A DNA stretch of 64,000 bases from Caulobacteraceae bacterium UBA5005 (lineage in GTDB: Bacteria > Pseudomonadota > Alphaproteobacteria > Caulobacterales > Caulobacteraceae). This document shows, one piece after another, positions 43,047-53,316 of the stretch; position 1 is the stretch's first letter; the number at the start of each line of letters is the position of its first letter. Both the position numbers and the translations under genes were made by a program. The stretch spans positions 39,557 through 103,556 of the forward strand of contig DGYN01000141.1 in NCBI GenBank assembly GCA_002398405.1. The letters run 5' to 3'. The notes under the pieces are model-generated. The model was not told where the DNA came from and did no database searches. It saw only the letters and a program-made list of their open reading frames with translations.

Positions 43047-44683
43047 CTTCGGATGCTTCCCGGGATCCATTTCAGACCGATGATCCCGGCCGCCGTGGTC
43101 AAGGCCTGGCGCATATCCGGCCCCAGGAACAGGCTCGGCGCGGCGAGCACGCCCGCCAGGGCCGCGCCGCCGACGATCCCCACACCCAGTAGAAGCGACA
43201 CCAGCGGTCCGGCCTGCAACGCGGCCGCCGCAACCACCGCCACGGCGGAGGCAAGGGCCGTGAGCAGACCCGAGGCCGCGCCGTGCATCTGGCTCCGCAG
43301 AAAATCGATGAAGCTCAGCCCGGCGATGCGCACCGACGCGGTGGTCAGAAGGATATAGCTCAAGGCCGCCGCGCCTGTGACGGCCGCCGCGACTCCGACA
43401 ATGCCGTAGCGGACGGCGAAGGTGCAGCCGATGAGGGTCGTCACGACGACCACAGCTTGCAGCCGCGCCATCCAGAAGGGTCTGCCGACGCTGCGCAGCA
43501 GGCTGGCGTTCACCCGGTCGGCCAGGCGCAGATAGCAAGCGATGCTCAGGACCTGGAATGGGGCGATCGCCGGCGCCCAGGCCTGCCCCAAGATGACCAG
43601 CACGATCTTGTCCCCAAATGCGATCATGGCGACTGTCAGGGGGATGCCGATCACAGCGGTTATGCTCAGGGCGTGGCCATAGCCCTCTTTCATCCGCCGG
43701 GCGTGGTCCTGAACCTTGGAGAAGGCGGGAAAGGCGATGCGGTCGACCAGGGCGCCGTAAAAGGCGGCCGGAAACGCCATCAGGCCATTGGCCCGGCTGT
43801 AGAGCCCAAGATCCCCCGCCGTCAGAGTACGGCCGATGATCAGCCTGTCGCCCTCGGTCGCAGCCCGATGCAGAAAGGTGGTCAGGATATAGCCAACCCC
43901 CAGGGTCATCAGCCGCCGGGCTGTCGCGAGTTCAAACCCGAAGGTGAACGGCAGCCGGGTGATGATCACCACGGCCAAGGTGCGCAGCAGATGCTGCGAC
44001 ATCGCGCCGGCCGCCAGGCTCCAGTAACCCCACCCGTTCAGAGCCATGGGGACGGCGATCAGTCCGTTGCCGATGACGCCGCAAACCAGGTCCAGGATCG
44101 CGATATCCCGCGCCCTGAGGTCTCTGATCAGCGTCGCGTGGGGAATGCCGACGATTCCGAAGGCCAGGATCATCACCGCCATGAACCGGACCACGCCGGT
44201 CACATCGTCGTTGCGGAACCATAGGCTGGCGAGCGGCGCGCCAAGAAGAGCGGCCACGAACAGCACCGCGGCCGCGGAAAGGATGATCGTCCTGACCACC
44301 GCCATCTTGGCCGGGGTCAGGTCACGATCCTGGATCATCACCGTCAGCAAGCCCATCTGGCTGAGTTGGCCCATCAGGCTGACCACCAGCGAAGCCGCCG
44401 CCACCACCCCGAACTCCGTGGGGGTGAGCAGCCGGGCGAGGATCGCCAGAATCGCCACCTGAATCATCCGATCCAGGGCAAACACCGCGCCGGTGAAACC
44501 GAATGCGCGGATCACCGTCTTACGCAGCCCGGCGCCCGGTAAAGGTGCGGTCGGCAAGGGTTGGGCGCTCCTATTAGAACCCGTCGTAAGCGGCGCCACG
44601 GGCGGGCGGCGGCGAGATAACAGAAGCAGGGACATCCCCACTCGAATCGCGCCGCGGGCCGCCATTCTGGACCGCCTGTTCAA
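43043..44683 (-). CDS. Lipopolysaccharide/oligosaccharide flippase (Wzx, MOP superfamily)
   Basis: About 546 residues with 12-14 hydrophobic segments. The core FGFTGAVFALDRMIQVAILA, LARLLTPTEFGVVAAASLVV and AATEGDRLIIGRTLTAGDLG resembles WzxC-type polysaccharide translocases. It flips undecaprenyl-linked repeat units to the periplasm. Start: TTG at 44683 has GGAGG about 10 nt upstream; ATG at 44665 and ATG at 44635 are alternatives, and homology only becomes firm some 50 residues in. It coexists with the Wzm/Wzt exporter, so two export routes are encoded. Confidence 0.85.
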   Translation of the reverse strand: MNRRSRMAARGAIRVGMSLLLLSRRRPPVAPLTTGSNRSAQPLPTAPLPGAGLRKTVIRAFGFTGAVFALDRMIQVAILAILARLLTPTEFGVVAAASLVVSLMGQLSQMGLLTVMIQDRDLTPAKMAVVRTIILSAAAVLFVAALLGAPLASLWFRNDDVTGVVRFMAVMILAFGIVGIPHATLIRDLRARDIAILDLVCGVIGNGLIAVPMALNGWGYWSLAAGAMSQHLLRTLAVVIITRLPFTFGFELATARRLMTLGVGYILTTFLHRAATEGDRLIIGRTLTAGDLGLYSRANGLMAFPAAFYGALVDRIAFPAFSKVQDHARRMKEGYGHALSITAVIGIPLTVAMIAFGDKIVLVILGQAWAPAIAPFQVLSIACYLRLADRVNASLLRSVGRPFWMARLQAVVVVTTLIGCTFAVRYGIVGVAAAVTGAAALSYILLTTASVRIAGLSFIDFLRSQMHGAASGLLTALASAVAVVAAAALQAGPLVSLLLGVGIVGGAALAGVLAAPSLFLGPDMRQALTTAAGIIGLKWIPGSIRS

Positions 44684-44787
44684 CTCAAGCGAGCCTCCGC
44701 TTCGCCTATGTCGGCTTTAGCCTTGCCCGTCTTTAACCTTGCTCATATGACGGGTCGCGCCTGTCAGGCGCCCTCGGTGGGGCTTAA

Positions 44788-45891
44788 ATGTCTGAGCTAC
44801 ATGCGCTCGCTTTTGCCGGCGGCCTGATCGTGACTGCCCTATGCTTGGCCGTGCTTTATCCGGTCGCGGGCAGGCTCGGCCTCATCGACAATCCCGCCGG
44901 CCGCAAACAGCACGCGCGCCCGACCCCGATCATCGGGGGCCTGGCGATCGGCATCGGCGGCGTGGCGACCACCATCCTGGCCGTAATGATGGGCCCGCCC
45001 AGCCTTATCCTGGTTCTGGGTCAGCACATCGGCTTCCTGATCGGGGCCCTGTTGCTGGCCGTGCTCGGGCTTTGGGACGACCACAAGCCCGTCGCCCCGC
45101 GGATCAAGCTCCTTACCCAGCTGACCGCCTGCGTCCTGGCGGTGGTCGTCGACCACGCCCTGATAGACGATGTGGCCGTGCGCATCGCCGGGGTCGACAT
45201 TTTCCTGGGGATCTTCGCCGTCCCCTTCAGCATCCTGGTCATGCTGACGATCACCAACGGCATCAACATGATCGACGGGGTCGATGGCCTGTCCGGCGGC
45301 ATCATCCTGATCGCCATGGCCCTGATGGCCAAGGCGACCATGGCGGCGGGCCTGAACAGCTCGCTCTTGATCATGGCCCTGATCGGCGCCCTGAGCGCCT
45401 TCCTGGTGGTCAATCTGCCCCTGCGGCCGGGCAAACCCGCTCTGGTGTTCTTAGGGGACTGCGGGACCCTGGTGCTCGGCTTCACCCTGGCCTATTTCGC
45501 CATCGAGCTGTCGTCCCTGCCCAATCGCGTCTTCAAGCCCGGCACCGCGCTTTGGTTCTTCTTCATCCCGGCGGCGGACACCATCTGGCTTTATCTGCGC
45601 CGCACCTGGGTGGCGCGGGCCCCCTTCGCGCCGGGGCGCGACCATATCCACCATCTGCTGATCGAGCGTTTCGGGCCGCAGCGCGCGGTGTGGCTGCTGC
45701 TGTTCGTCAGCGGGTTGCTGGCCGCCGGCGCCTATCTTGCCGAACGCCTGGGCGTCCACGGGCTCATTCTTATCGGCGCCTGGGTTATCGCCTTCCTGAT
45801 CTATGGCGCGGCGACGCATAGAGGCTGGCGCAGAGCCTGGGACCGGCGCGAAGAGGCGGGCCGCCAGGACATGCCCCCCTCAGACCGCTAG
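44788..45891 (+). CDS. Undecaprenyl-phosphate N-acetylhexosamine-1-phosphate transferase (WecA/MraY family)
   Basis: 367 residues, about eleven membrane segments. Family motifs are in order: [38 protein letters not shown] with the Asp-Asp pair, [28 protein letters not shown], and the cytoplasmic His cluster DHIHHLL. It starts lipid-linked glycan synthesis by putting a HexNAc-1-phosphate on undecaprenyl phosphate. It is the first gene of the plus-strand run to 52693. The 104-bp gap upstream must hold its promoter. I cannot identify -35/-10 boxes with confidence. Confidence 0.92.
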   Translation: MSELHALAFAGGLIVTALCLAVLYPVAGRLGLIDNPAGRKQHARPTPIIGGLAIGIGGVATTILAVMMGPPSLILVLGQHIGFLIGALLLAVLGLWDDHKPVAPRIKLLTQLTACVLAVVVDHALIDDVAVRIAGVDIFLGIFAVPFSILVMLTITNGINMIDGVDGLSGGIILIAMALMAKATMAAGLNSSLLIMALIGALSAFLVVNLPLRPGKPALVFLGDCGTLVLGFTLAYFAIELSSLPNRVFKPGTALWFFFIPAADTIWLYLRRTWVARAPFAPGRDHIHHLLIERFGPQRAVWLLLFVSGLLAAGAYLAERLGVHGLILIGAWVIAFLIYGAATHRGWRRAWDRREEAGRQDMPPSDR

Positions 45892-45946
45892 CCAATCATC
45901 AGGCGGGCGGCTATCTGGCGTCCACACCTTGGGAATTTCGAACAGA

Positions 45947-46933
45947 ATGAGCGAATACGGGATCACCGACAGGCATCTGACCAGGCGCGTCCTGGTGACC
46001 GGCGGATCCGGTTTCCTTGGCTCCCACCTGTGCGAGCGCCTGCTGGATCGCGGCGACGAGGTGATCTGCGTCGACAACCTGTTCACCGGCGCGCGGATGA
46101 ATATCCGCCACCTGCTGGACAACCACAATTTCGAGTTCATCCGCCACGATGTGACCTTCCCGCTCTATGTGGAGGTCGACGAGATCTACAATCTGGCCTG
46201 CCCGGCCAGCCCCGTGCACTACCAGCACGACCCGGTTCAGACGACCAAGACCTCGGTGCACGGCGCGATCAACATGCTGGGCCTGGCCAAGCGGGTCGGC
46301 GCCAAGATCCTCCAGGCCTCGACCAGCGAGGTCTATGGCGATCCCAACGTCCATCCGCAGCCGGAAGAATACTGGGGCCACGTCAATCCGATCGGGCCGC
46401 GCTCCTGCTACGACGAGGGCAAGCGTTGCGCCGAGACCCTGTTCTTCGACTACTGGCGCCAGTGCCGTCTGCGCATCAAGGTGGCGCGGATCTTCAACAC
46501 CTATGGTCCGCGCATGCACCCCAACGACGGGCGGGTGGTGTCGAACTTCATCGTCCAGGCCCTGCGTGGCGAGGCCATCACCATCTACGGCGAAGGCGAT
46601 CAGACCAGGTCCTTCTGCTACGTCGACGACCTGGTGGGCGGCCTGATCAAGCTGATGGACAGTCCAGACGAGATCACCGGCCCGATCAACCTTGGCAATC
46701 CCAACGAATTCACCATCCGCCAGCTCGCCGACCTGGTTCTTGAAGGCGTCGGCTCGAAGTCGACCCTGGTGTTCAAGCCGCTCCCCACCGACGATCCGCG
46801 GCAGCGCCAACCGAATATCGAAAAGGCCCGCGATATCCTCGACTGGCAACCCACCGTGGCGCTGAAGGACGGTCTTTCAAAGACCATACGCTACTTCGAC
46901 GACCTGTTGGCCGGACGTCTCAACACGGCCTAG
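45947..46933 (+). CDS. UDP-glucuronate decarboxylase (UDP-xylose synthase)
   Basis: 328-residue extended [23 protein letters not shown] is the NAD loop, and [20 protein letters not shown] is the signature of UDP-xylose synthases, distinguishing them from dTDP-glucose dehydratases. [15 protein letters not shown] and [14 protein letters not shown] carry the catalytic residues. It converts UDP-GlcA to UDP-xylose. The next gene (Ugd) makes its substrate, so the pair forms a complete UDP-glucose to UDP-xylose route. The ATG at 45947 was chosen because the frame upstream runs into the WecA-like gene. Confidence 0.9.
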   Translation: MSEYGITDRHLTRRVLVTGGSGFLGSHLCERLLDRGDEVICVDNLFTGARMNIRHLLDNHNFEFIRHDVTFPLYVEVDEIYNLACPASPVHYQHDPVQTTKTSVHGAINMLGLAKRVGAKILQASTSEVYGDPNVHPQPEEYWGHVNPIGPRSCYDEGKRCAETLFFDYWRQCRLRIKVARIFNTYGPRMHPNDGRVVSNFIVQALRGEAITIYGEGDQTRSFCYVDDLVGGLIKLMDSPDEITGPINLGNPNEFTIRQLADLVLEGVGSKSTLVFKPLPTDDPRQRQPNIEKARDILDWQPTVALKDGLSKTIRYFDDLLAGRLNTA

Positions 46934-46992
46934 CCGCCTCTCGAAAAACCCCCTATTAGCCGCCCATCCGCTTCGCCCTTAGGAAACGTCCT

Positions 46993-48294
46993 ATGCACGT
47001 CACGGTCATTGGCACGGGATACGTCGGCCTTGTCGCCGGCGCCTGTTTCGCCGACCTCGGCCACACCGTCACCTGCCTGGACAAGGACAAGCGCAAGATC
47101 GACCTTTTGCGCCAGGGCGGCATCCCGATCTATGAGCCGGGCCTCGAGACCCTGGTCCAGCGCAACGTCCGGGAAGAGCGCCTGTCCTTCGGCACCGAAG
47201 TGAACGGATCGGTCAGCCAGGCCGACGCGGTGTTCATCGCCGTCGGCACCCCGCAAAGCGCCAATACCGGCCACGCGGACCTCTCCTACGTCTATGCCGT
47301 GGCCGAGGAGATCGCCCCGGCCCTGCGCGGTTTCACCGTGGTGGTCAACAAGTCCACCGTGCCGGTGGGCACCGGCGACGAGGTCGAGGCCATCATCCGC
47401 AAGAAGGCCCCCGGCGCCGACTTCGCCGTGGTCTCCAATCCGGAATTCCTGCGCGAAGGCGCGGCCATTGCCGACTTCATGAAACCCGACCGCGTGGTTA
47501 TCGGCGCCGATGAAGCCCGCGGCCGCGAGGTGATGGCTGAGCTGTACCGGCCCCTGACCCTCAATGAGAGCCCGGTCATCTTCACCGGCCGGCGCACCGC
47601 CGAGCTGATCAAGTACGCGGCCAACGCCTTCCTCGCCATGAAGATCACCTTCATCAACGAGATCGCCGACCTCTGCGAAGCCATCGGCGGCGATGTCGAA
47701 CAGATCTCCAAGGGCATTGGCCTGGACGAGCGTATCGGGGCCAAGTTCCTGCAGCCGGGCCCCGGCTACGGCGGCTTCTGCTTCCCAAAGGACACCAAGG
47801 CCCTGGCCTCCACCGCCTTTGACGCCGGCCGGCCGCTGGAGCTCGTCGAGGCCACGGTTCGGGTCAACGAAAAGCGCAAGACCGCCATGGCCCACAAGAT
47901 CGCGCAGGCCATGGGCGGGGATATCGCCGGCAAGACCATTGCGGTCCTGGGCCTCACCTTCAAGGCCAACACCGACGACATGCGCGAGGCGCCCTCCCTG
48001 GTTATCGTCCCGGCCCTGCAGGCCATGGGCGCCAAGATCCGGGCCACAGATCCCGAAGCCCACGGGGCCGAGACCCTGCTCTCCGACGTCGACTATGTCA
48101 CCGACGCCTATGCGGCGGCCGAAGGCGCGGACTGCGTCGTCCTGCTCACCGAATGGGCCCAGTTCCGGGTCATGGACTTCGCCAAGATCAAGGCCTCGAT
48201 GAAGAGCCCGGTCCTCGTCGACCTGCGCAATATCTATGAGCCGGGCATCATGCGCGAACTTGGCTTCTCCTATCACAGCGTCGGCAGACCTTAA
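46993..48294 (+). CDS. ugd: UDP-glucose 6-dehydrogenase
   Basis: 433 residues. [20 protein letters not shown] binds [17 protein letters not shown] and [19 protein letters not shown] are family motifs, and the catalytic Cys263 lies in [11 protein letters not shown]. It oxidises UDP-glucose to UDP-glucuronate. AGGAAA lies about 8 nt before the ATG. It follows UDP-xylose synthase and may also feed glucuronate into glycan directly. An inverted repeat (48304-48321) just after the stop has no U tract. Confidence 0.95.
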   Translation: MHVTVIGTGYVGLVAGACFADLGHTVTCLDKDKRKIDLLRQGGIPIYEPGLETLVQRNVREERLSFGTEVNGSVSQADAVFIAVGTPQSANTGHADLSYVYAVAEEIAPALRGFTVVVNKSTVPVGTGDEVEAIIRKKAPGADFAVVSNPEFLREGAAIADFMKPDRVVIGADEARGREVMAELYRPLTLNESPVIFTGRRTAELIKYAANAFLAMKITFINEIADLCEAIGGDVEQISKGIGLDERIGAKFLQPGPGYGGFCFPKDTKALASTAFDAGRPLELVEATVRVNEKRKTAMAHKIAQAMGGDIAGKTIAVLGLTFKANTDDMREAPSLVIVPALQAMGAKIRATDPEAHGAETLLSDVDYVTDAYAAAEGADCVVLLTEWAQFRVMDFAKIKASMKSPVLVDLRNIYEPGIMRELGFSYHSVGRP

Positions 48295-48303
48295 GGTCGC
48301 ATT

Positions 48304-48321
48304 GGCCGGAGACTCCCGGCC
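48304..48321 (+). other. Short inverted repeat after ugd
   Basis: A perfect 6-bp-arm inverted repeat (GGCCGG, 6-base loop, CCGGCC) lies 10 bp after the ugd stop and about 40 bp before pseB. There is no T-run after it, so it is at most a weak or Rho-assisted attenuator. Confidence 0.3.
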
Positions 48322-48344
48322 CGCTAGGCTGCCTACAGCGTTGA

Positions 48345-49391
<1,047 letters not shown>

Positions 49392-49399
49392 GCGCGAAG

Positions 49400-50560
49400 G
49401 TGTCCGGCTTCCTTCCCTACGGCCGCCAAACCATCGAGGACGACGATATCGCGGCGGTCGCCGAGGCCCTGCGCGGCGATTTCCTGACCACCGGCCCCAC
49501 CGTCGAAGCCTTCGAAAAGGCCTTCGCCGCCAAGGTGGGCGCCCAATACGCCGTAGTCTGCGCCAACGGCACCGCCGCCCTGCACCTCTGCATGCTGGCC
49601 TTGAAGGCCGGGCCCGGCGACGTGGCCATTGTCCCTTCGACCACCTTCCTGGCCAGCGCCAACTGCGCGCGGTTCGTGGGGGCCGATGTGGTCTTCGCCG
49701 ATGTGGATCCAGCCACGGGCCTGATGACCCCGGAAACTCTGGAAGAGGCCATCGTCCGGGCCGGCGGCCGCAGGATCGCGGCGGTGATCCCCGTCCATCT
49801 GCGGGGCGACGTCGTCGATCTTCCCGCCCTCTCGACCATCGCCGAGCGGGTCGGCGCGGTGGTGATCGAAGACGCCTGCCATGCGGTCGGCTCGACAGCG
49901 GATTTCGGCGGCGGCGATGAGCCGGTCGGCAATTGCGCCTACTCGGCCATGGCCTGCTTCTCCTTCCACCCAGTCAAGACCATCGCCACCGCCGAGGGCG
50001 GCATGGTCACCACCAACGACCCCGTCCTTGCCGAGCGCCTGCGCCGCCTGCGCGGTCACGGCATGGAGCGGCCCGGGGGCGCGGATCCCTGGGTCTATGA
50101 GATGAGCGAGGTCGGCTTCAACTATCGCCTGCCGGACGTTCTGTGCGCCCTGGGGGTTTCGCAGCTCGCCAAGCTCGACCGCTTTGTCGAACGCCGCCGT
50201 GCGCTCGCCGCCGCCTATGGGACAGCCCTCGCGCCGCTGGCCAACCTTGTCAGCATCGCCGAGCGGCCGTCCTGGTCCAACCCGGCTTTGCACCTGATGA
50301 CCGTCCTCATCGACTTTGAGGCCGCCGGGACCACCCGCCGCGCCGTCGCTGACGCTCTCCGGGCCGAGGGTATCGGCACTCAGGTCCACTACATACCCGT
50401 CCACACCCAGCCTTATTACCGGGGGATCGATCCCGGCCTTAACCTTCCGGGCGCTCAGGAATGGTACGCCAAGGCCCTTAGTCTCCCTCTCTATCCGGGC
50501 ATGGCGGACGAGGATCCGGAAAGGGTCGCCGCCGCACTCAAAAAGGCGCTTGGCGCATGA
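49400..50560 (+). CDS. pseC: UDP-4-amino-4,6-dideoxy-N-acetyl-altrosamine transaminase, PseC/FlmB
   Basis: 386-residue fold-type I PLP enzyme. Schiff-base Lys193 is in CFSFHPVKTIATAEGG, and VVIEDACHAVGSTADF contains the PLP-contacting Asp. LPYGRQTIEDDDIAAVAEAL is the PseC N terminus. It aminates the PseB product. The start is GTG at 49400; the frame continues back to 49349 but inside pseB, and no start codon lies between. GGAGG at 49382-49386 is at the end of pseB. It ends in an ATGA overlap with pseI. Confidence 0.94.
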   Translation: MSGFLPYGRQTIEDDDIAAVAEALRGDFLTTGPTVEAFEKAFAAKVGAQYAVVCANGTAALHLCMLALKAGPGDVAIVPSTTFLASANCARFVGADVVFADVDPATGLMTPETLEEAIVRAGGRRIAAVIPVHLRGDVVDLPALSTIAERVGAVVIEDACHAVGSTADFGGGDEPVGNCAYSAMACFSFHPVKTIATAEGGMVTTNDPVLAERLRRLRGHGMERPGGADPWVYEMSEVGFNYRLPDVLCALGVSQLAKLDRFVERRRALAAAYGTALAPLANLVSIAERPSWSNPALHLMTVLIDFEAAGTTRRAVADALRAEGIGTQVHYIPVHTQPYYRGIDPGLNLPGAQEWYAKALSLPLYPGMADEDPERVAAALKKALGA

Positions 50561-51597
50561 TCGAAATCGCGGGCCGCAAGATCGGCAGGGACCATGAGCC
50601 CTATATCGTCTGCGAACTGTCCGGCAACCACAACGGCAGCCTGGACCGCGCCCTGGCTCTGGTGGATGCGGCGGCGGCCACCGGCTGCGATGCTATCAAG
50701 ATTCAAACCTACACCGCTGACACCATCACCATCGATGTTGACCGTCCCGAATTCGTCCTGCGCGGCGGGCTTTGGGACGGCCGCACCCTGCACGACCTCT
50801 ATGGCGAAGCCTGCACCCCGTACGAGTGGCACGCGCCCTTGTTCGAGCGCGCGAAGACGCACGGCGTGCCGATGTTCTCGACTCCCTTCGACGACACAGC
50901 CGTCGACCTGCTCGAAAGCCTTGATGCGCCAGCTTACAAGATCGCGTCTTTCGAGATCATCGACTTGCCCCTGATCGCCCGCGTCGCGGCCTGCGGGAAA
51001 CCGATGATCATTTCCAGCGGCATGGCCAATGAGGAGGAGATGCAGACAGCCGTGGACACGGCCTTGTCCAACGGCTGTCCGGGCCTGGTCCTGCTGCACT
51101 GTACCTCCAGCTATCCCGCTCCCATCGAGGCGGCCAACGTCCGCAACGTCGCCATGCTGGCCGACCGTTTCGGGGTCGAAGGCGGACTTTCCGACCATAC
51201 CCCTGGGATCGCCGCCTCGATCGCCGCCGTCGCCCTTGGCGCGACCCTGATCGAAAAGCACTTCACCCTGGCCCGCGCCGACGGCGGTCCGGACGCCGAG
51301 TTTAGCCTGGAGCCGGCCGAGTTCTCAGCCCTGGTCCGCGACTGCAAGGACGCCTGGCGGGCGCTCGGCCGCGCCAGCTTCAAGCGCGAAGGGGTGGAGA
51401 CCGCCAACCTGCAGTTCCGCCGTTCGCTCTATGTGGTCGCCGATGTCGCGGCGGGCGAGACCCTCACCGCCGCCAATGTTCGCTCGATCCGCCCGGGCCT
51501 CGGCCTTCCCCCCAGGCGCCTCCCCGAGGTGCTTGGCCACACCGCATCGCGCGATCTCAAGCGCGGCGAGCCCCTCGCCGAAGACATGATCCGATGA
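50557..51597 (+). CDS. pseI: Pseudaminic acid synthase, PseI/NeuB
   Basis: 346 residues. The NeuB TIM barrel has EPYIVCELSGNHNGSLDRAL, AIKIQTYTADTITID, FSTPFDDTAVDLLES and EGGLSDHTPGIAASIAA. The C-terminal SAF (antifreeze-like) domain starts about residue 290 (RRSLYVVADVAAGETL). It condenses PEP with 2,4-diacetamido-altrose to make pseudaminic acid. Translationally coupled on both sides by 4-nt overlaps. PseI is more likely than legionaminic (LegI) synthase because PseB and PseC are the direct neighbours. Confidence 0.94.
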   Translation: MIEIAGRKIGRDHEPYIVCELSGNHNGSLDRALALVDAAAATGCDAIKIQTYTADTITIDVDRPEFVLRGGLWDGRTLHDLYGEACTPYEWHAPLFERAKTHGVPMFSTPFDDTAVDLLESLDAPAYKIASFEIIDLPLIARVAACGKPMIISSGMANEEEMQTAVDTALSNGCPGLVLLHCTSSYPAPIEAANVRNVAMLADRFGVEGGLSDHTPGIAASIAAVALGATLIEKHFTLARADGGPDAEFSLEPAEFSALVRDCKDAWRALGRASFKREGVETANLQFRRSLYVVADVAAGETLTAANVRSIRPGLGLPPRRLPEVLGHTASRDLKRGEPLAEDMIR

Positions 51598-52244
51598 TCG
51601 AAACCTGGACCACGGTTGACGGCTTTATCGAAGCCCATCTGGTCGGGGCCGACCCCGTCTTCGATGCAACCTTAGCTCGTTCTGATGAGGCGGGCCTGAT
51701 GCCGATCAGCGTCTCCGCAAGCCAGGGCAAGCTCCTTCACATCCTTTCCAAGTCTATCGGCGCAAGGCGCATCCTTGAGGTGGGAACCCTCGGCGGCTAC
51801 AGCGCCCTTTGGCTGGCGCGGGCGCTTCCCAGGGACGGCGAACTGATCACCCTGGAAATCAATCCGCAGAACGCAGAGGTCGCCCGCGCCAACCTCGCCG
51901 CCGCCAGCCTCACGGCCCGAGTGGAGGTCAGGGTCGGCCCTGCCATCGATATCCTGCCCACCCTTGAGGGCCCGTTCGACCTGGCCTTCATCGACGCCAA
52001 CAAGGATCAGAACCCCGAGTACTTCACCCTTTGCCTCGAACGGGTGCGTCCCGGCGGCCTCATCATCGTCGACAACGTGGTCCGCGACGGCGGCGTCATT
52101 GACCGGAACTCTCCCGATCCGGCCATCCAGGGGGTCCGCCGCCTGTTCGATGTCCTGGCCTTGGAATCCCGCGTTACCGCCACCGCCATCCAGACGGTGG
52201 GCTCAAAGGGCTATGACGGTTTTGCCATTGCCTGGGTGCATTGA
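51594..52244 (+). CDS. O-methyltransferase, catechol-OMT-like family, embedded in pse operon
   Basis: 216 residues. RILEVGTLGGYSALWLARAL is motif I of the metal-dependent class I O-methyltransferases. GPFDLAFIDANKDQNPEYF and GLIIVDNVVRDGGVID supply the metal-binding Asp, Asp and Asn of the caffeoyl-CoA/catechol type. It lies between pseI and pseH with 4-nt overlap upstream and an interlocked stop downstream, so it is co-translated with the pathway. That is not a standard pse gene. It may methylate pseudaminic acid or another metabolite, or it may be a housekeeping gene caught in the operon. Confidence 0.85.
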   Translation: MIETWTTVDGFIEAHLVGADPVFDATLARSDEAGLMPISVSASQGKLLHILSKSIGARRILEVGTLGGYSALWLARALPRDGELITLEINPQNAEVARANLAAASLTARVEVRVGPAIDILPTLEGPFDLAFIDANKDQNPEYFTLCLERVRPGGLIIVDNVVRDGGVIDRNSPDPAIQGVRRLFDVLALESRVTATAIQTVGSKGYDGFAIAWVH

Positions 52245-52246
52245 CC

Positions 52247-52693
52247 ATGCCGCTCGCGGCTCCGGCGCTCCGTCTGCGGGCCGCCACCCTTGAAGACGCG
52301 CCCCTCCTGTTTGAGTGGCGCAACGATCCCCTGACCCGCGAGGCGTCTGTCAACGAAGCGCCGGTGGAGTGGGACCAGCACCTGAGCTGGCTCCGCGCCT
52401 CCCTTGAGACTGGGGACCGTGAATTGCTGATCGCCGAGGCGGACGGCGAACCGGTCGGCGTCGTTCGGATCGACCATGGCGAGGAAACAGAGCTAAGCTG
52501 GACCGTCGCTCCGTCGGCGCGAGGCCGCGGACTGGGCAAGGCCATGGTGCGAATGGCCCTGCCTTCCGGGCCGGTCATTGCAACGATCAAGCGGGAGAAC
52601 CGGGCCTCCCAGCGGATCGCCCAGGCCGTCGGGCTCCATCTGACCAGAGACGCTGCCTTGCAGCGCTGGGAAGCCGGCGGCTCGCGGGGCTAG
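52247..52693 (+). CDS. pseH: GNAT N-acetyltransferase, PseH-like
   Basis: 148 residues. The GNAT fold shows LRAATLEDAPLLFEWRNDP at the start, typical of PseH/WecD-like enzymes, and the acetyl-CoA pyrophosphate loop VAPSARGRGLGKAM. PseH acetylates the 4-amino group of UDP-4-amino-4,6-dideoxy-altrosamine after PseC. The start is taken as the ATG at 52247; a TTG at 52241 that shares TTGA with the previous stop is equally possible. It ends in a CTAG stop interlock with the converging methylase gene. It is somewhat short for a PseH. Confidence 0.78.
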   Translation: MPLAAPALRLRAATLEDAPLLFEWRNDPLTREASVNEAPVEWDQHLSWLRASLETGDRELLIAEADGEPVGVVRIDHGEETELSWTVAPSARGRGLGKAMVRMALPSGPVIATIKRENRASQRIAQAVGLHLTRDAALQRWEAGGSRG

Positions 52694-53316
52694 CCCTTCC
52701 GAAACAGCCACCAGGTCGTGTCATCCAGGCCCGTGGCGCGCTTCCAGAAGAAGCCGTAGTCGACAAGCTTCAGCTCCGGATGCCGGTCCATGTAGACGCT
52801 GCCAAAATCGTTGCGGAACAACAGGCCCTCGTTGCCGCGGTACGTCAGGGTCTCGGGCCTGGGCGAGAAATACTCAGAGCAGATCACGTACTTGGATGAA
52901 ACCCGGACGATTTCGTCCACCGTGGCGTTCAGGTGGTCGGGATGGACGTGGATCAGGACGCCTGTGGTGAAGGCCAGCTCCACCGCCCCATCGCCCAGGG
53001 GGATTTTGTCGCCAAACCCGGCGAAGAGCCGGTCGGCCGGAAGCACCCCGTCCTTCAGCACCCGCTCGCGCGCCGCCTCATTGGGCTCGATCGCTGACAG
53101 TTCCATGTCGAAGAGTCCCGGCAGGACCCGAAGGTTGAGGCCGAGATTGCAGCCCACCTCGAGCGCCGATTTGGGCGGGTCGTCATGGAAGGCCTGACCC
53201 ATCCGCGCCCACATCCTGGCCCGCCCGCGCAGGGCGTCGGCGGAGGCGGAATTGCGCTGGGTATATTCCGCGCCGAAGGATCCGGCCCAGGCGTCCTTAG
53301 GGTGTTGCTGGGTCAT
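52690..53316 (-). CDS. Pseudaminic acid biosynthesis-associated methylase
   Basis: 208 residues. The N-terminal WAGSFGAEYTQRNSAS and LEVGCNLGLNLRVLPGLF motif I match the family annotated as pseudaminic-acid-biosynthesis-associated methylase. VLIHVHPDHLNATVDEIVR and YFSPRPETLTYRGNEGLLF follow in the substrate region. Its role is not established biochemically, but homologues regularly sit next to PseG/SpsF-type genes, as here. It is coupled by ATGA to the upstream cytidylyltransferase gene. Confidence 0.85.
   Translation of the reverse strand: MTQQHPKDAWAGSFGAEYTQRNSASADALRGRARMWARMGQAFHDDPPKSALEVGCNLGLNLRVLPGLFDMELSAIEPNEAARERVLKDGVLPADRLFAGFGDKIPLGDGAVELAFTTGVLIHVHPDHLNATVDEIVRVSSKYVICSEYFSPRPETLTYRGNEGLLFRNDFGSVYMDRHPELKLVDYGFFWKRATGLDDTTWWLFRKG

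Noticed and set aside
46930..48276. 448-codon open frame on the minus strand
   Set aside because: Antisense to ugd, which has complete catalytic motifs.
48304..48321. Rho-independent terminator after ugd
   Set aside because: The inverted repeat has 6-bp arms but no T-run, so it is listed only as an inverted repeat.
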